This document shows, one piece after another, positions 5,586 through 6,737 of a DNA stretch of 6,737 bases; positions within the stretch are counted from its first letter, which is position 1, and every line of letters begins with the position of its first letter. Source of the stretch: Aquificota bacterium (GTDB lineage: Bacteria > Aquificota > Aquificia > Aquificales > Hydrogenothermaceae); assembly GCA_013153765.1 (NCBI GenBank), contig JAADDT010000040.1:1-6737 (forward strand), written 5' to 3'. A program made the position numbers and the translations under genes. Under the pieces are notes generated by a model. The model was not told where the DNA came from. It ran no database searches and saw only the letters and a program-made list of their open reading frames with translations.

Positions 5586-6466
5586 GGATTTATGCCCGTA
5601 ATCGGAAGGTAGCGGGCTTCCTTCCCAAGTATCCGGCGGAATACCCTTATTCCTGCCGGTTCGTTTTTATTTCCGTGTATCAGTATTATTGAACCTTTTT
5701 CAGGCATCTCCCCCTTTGCAAGCCAGCTGTCGCTACCCAGTGCAATAAGACCGTACCGGTAAGCAACCTCCCTCCGGAGCTTCAGGTCTGCCACCAGACC
5801 GGGAAAGCGGAAAAATACGGAAGGCGTAATGTTGTTTTTTATCAGTAGCTTTTCCACCTCCGTTATCTCAAAAAACAGGTCTGTCCCTTCTTTTAAAAGG
5901 AAGTTTTTTTCGTAAGGCAGTTTGGGACTGTAAAAATGCGTGTAAGAATGGTTTATCCAGATTGGCTTCAGGTTGCCGGCTTTCTCCTGCTGTAGTATCC
6001 ACCTTACGAACCTGATGTTTTTCTCAAACCACCTGCCGGAAACGGCAAAGGCTATGTTTCTGTGTCCTTTTTTTATAAAAAGCTTCACCGCTTCCAGTTC
6101 AAAGGGATTTTCCTTTGATGAGGGACACAGGTCAACCGTCAGGTAGTAGCCGTTCCCACCGCCGTTCCCTATGCCCCCGTTTTCCAGCCTGTCCTTCACG
6201 CTTTTTCTCAGCAGTTTAAAGTACCTGCTTTTATTTAAAGGAAAATCCCTCCGCTTTACTTTACTTTTTTCAAAAATCCTCGTGGCAAGGCTTTCAACGT
6301 TTACCGCCAGCAGTTTTTCCTTCCCTTCCTGCAAAAACTGTCTTATAGCCAGATACCTTTCCCCTTCCGCAACGAAAGGTATGGAGACCACCCTGTAGTT
6401 TTTTACCTCCCCTCCAAACAGGCAGGTATGGACAAAAAGAAAAAGGATAAAAACAGTCCTTTTCAT
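5582..6466 (-). CDS. Secreted polysaccharide deacetylase (NodB-like, carbohydrate esterase family 4 type)
   Basis: The 294-residue product starts with a signal peptide (MKRTVFILFLFVHTCLFG, positively charged then hydrophobic). An unassigned region follows (about 20-95), then a short Gly/Asn-rich loop (96-106). The NodB-like domain motifs appear in order: motif 1 LTVDLCP (109-115, D112 as base), motif 2 NHSYTH (172-177, H173 and H177 as metal ligands), motif 3 FRFPG (219-223), a DSW motif (246-248) and motif 5 ILIHGN (261-266, H264). Canonical motif 1 is TFDDG. The second, metal-binding Asp is Leu113 here, a DxC-like variant. Such enzymes deacetylate peptidoglycan or other N-acetylated glycans outside the cytoplasm. 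The substrate is not evident. ATG 6466 overlaps the upstream mfd stop as ATGA, and the GGAGG is further away than usual (about 14 bases), so translation is probably coupled to mfd. Confidence 0.85.
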   Translation of the reverse strand: MKRTVFILFLFVHTCLFGGEVKNYRVVSIPFVAEGERYLAIRQFLQEGKEKLLAVNVESLATRIFEKSKVKRRDFPLNKSRYFKLLRKSVKDRLENGGIGNGGGNGYYLTVDLCPSSKENPFELEAVKLFIKKGHRNIAFAVSGRWFEKNIRFVRWILQQEKAGNLKPIWINHSYTHFYSPKLPYEKNFLLKEGTDLFFEITEVEKLLIKNNITPSVFFRFPGLVADLKLRREVAYRYGLIALGSDSWLAKGEMPEKGSIILIHGNKNEPAGIRVFRRILGKEARYLPITGINP

Positions 6467-6737
6467 ACCTTGCCGGCTTCCTCCTTTTTTTCCTCCACTG
6501 TTTTTAATATTAAGGCGGTAAGCCTTTCAAGTCCACCGGAAGGTAGCGTCAGACCTATCCTGTCCGGATAAACCCTTTCTATGCCGAACTCCTCCGAAAG
6601 CCTTGCCACAAACTCAGGCAGGAAGCCCTCATCGTCCGGATAGAGAAAAAGGGAGCTTTTCCCCACCTCCACCTTACCAACACCTACCCTGCCGGCTACC
6701 TTCTTTAGCTTCTGCACCTCCAGATACCTGTTGAAGG
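6463..6737 (-). CDS. mfd: Transcription-repair coupling factor Mfd, C-terminal end (5' part outside window)
   Basis: The frame is open to the window edge, beginning with FNRYLEVQKLKK, so the GTG at 6717 is an internal Val codon rather than a start. About 90 residues are visible. They resemble the last domain of Mfd (D7), which has a Leu/Lys-rich helix leading into a conserved A-x-x-x-G-V/I-x-K-V/I-E strand (here KVAGRVGVGKVEVG), then beta-strands and a closing helix (LERLTALILKTVEEKKEE). Full Mfd proteins are about 1,100 residues. They use ATP to push stalled RNA polymerase off damaged DNA and recruit UvrA. The helicase motifs are not in this window, so the name rests on the tail alone. The stop overlaps the deacetylase start (ATGA at 6463-6466). 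Confidence 0.6.
   Translation of the reverse strand, partial: FNRYLEVQKLKKVAGRVGVGKVEVGKSSLFLYPDDEGFLPEFVARLSEEFGIERVYPDRIGLTLPSGGLERLTALILKTVEEKKEEAGKV

Noticed and set aside
5594..5625. GCCCG/CGGGC and GGAAGG/CCTTCC inverted repeats just after parB, as a terminator
   Set aside because: The stems are only 5-6 pairs with long loops, there is no T-run on either side, and the bases encode the conserved-looking end of the deacetylase.
6171..6398. Plus-strand open frame of 75 codons inside the deacetylase gene
   Set aside because: It is a shadow of the signal-peptide-bearing gene on the minus strand, with a low-complexity Ser/Leu/Phe-rich product.
6463..6717. A complete 84-residue small gene starting at GTG 6717
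   Set aside because: The frame stays open to the window edge with sensible protein sequence upstream of the GTG, and the whole fits the tail of Mfd.
1..6737. tRNA, rRNA or riboswitch
   Set aside because: Nearly all of the window is well-supported coding sequence, and the single gap shows only repeats and promoter-like boxes.

Overview
The window is a gene-dense bacterial chromosome segment, almost all coding, with one real intergenic gap of about 150 bases. The proteins are rich in Lys, Glu and Ile, and the genes use many AGG (Arg) and ATA (Ile) codons. Shine-Dalgarno sequences of the GGAGG type are clear. This style fits a thermophilic bacterium, most likely Aquificota (Aquifex / Hydrogenobacter / Desulfurobacterium-like). 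That placement comes from composition and general impression, not from a marker gene.

Layout: (A) 1-2689, plus strand. The 3' part of a TPR protein ending in a SPOR (peptidoglycan-binding) domain is followed by a GT2 polyprenyl-phosphate type glycosyltransferase and a UPF0104 / LPG-synthase-TM type integral membrane protein. The three are tightly packed or overlapping and look like an envelope operon. (B) 3611-2664, minus strand. A two-part protein has a receiver-like N-terminal domain, an acidic linker and a long amphipathic helical tail. Its 3' end overlaps the membrane protein gene by 26 bases. (C) 3765-5585, plus strand. A parA-parB pair has a ParA-type ATPase with a deviant Walker A motif and a plasmid-style ParB with a degenerate arginine box. 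(D) 6737-5582, minus strand. The C-terminal end of Mfd (transcription-repair coupling factor) overlaps by ATGA a secreted NodB-type polysaccharide deacetylase, whose 3' end overlaps parB by 4 bases.

The most interesting part is the divergent control region 3612-3764 between the receiver-like gene and parA. It holds four copies of TTTAAGACAA (three direct, one inverted). Two of them form a perfect 20-bp palindrome, and a separate 6-bp inverted repeat lies beside it. These are good candidates for the ParB binding site (operator and/or parS-like centromere). I saw no copy of the canonical chromosomal parS (TGTTTCACGTGAAACA). My reading is a non-canonical, plasmid-like ParABS system in what looks like a chromosomal setting next to mfd. 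The divergently transcribed receiver/helical protein may be a third component of a partition or intracellular-positioning system. That last step is inference from gene arrangement only.
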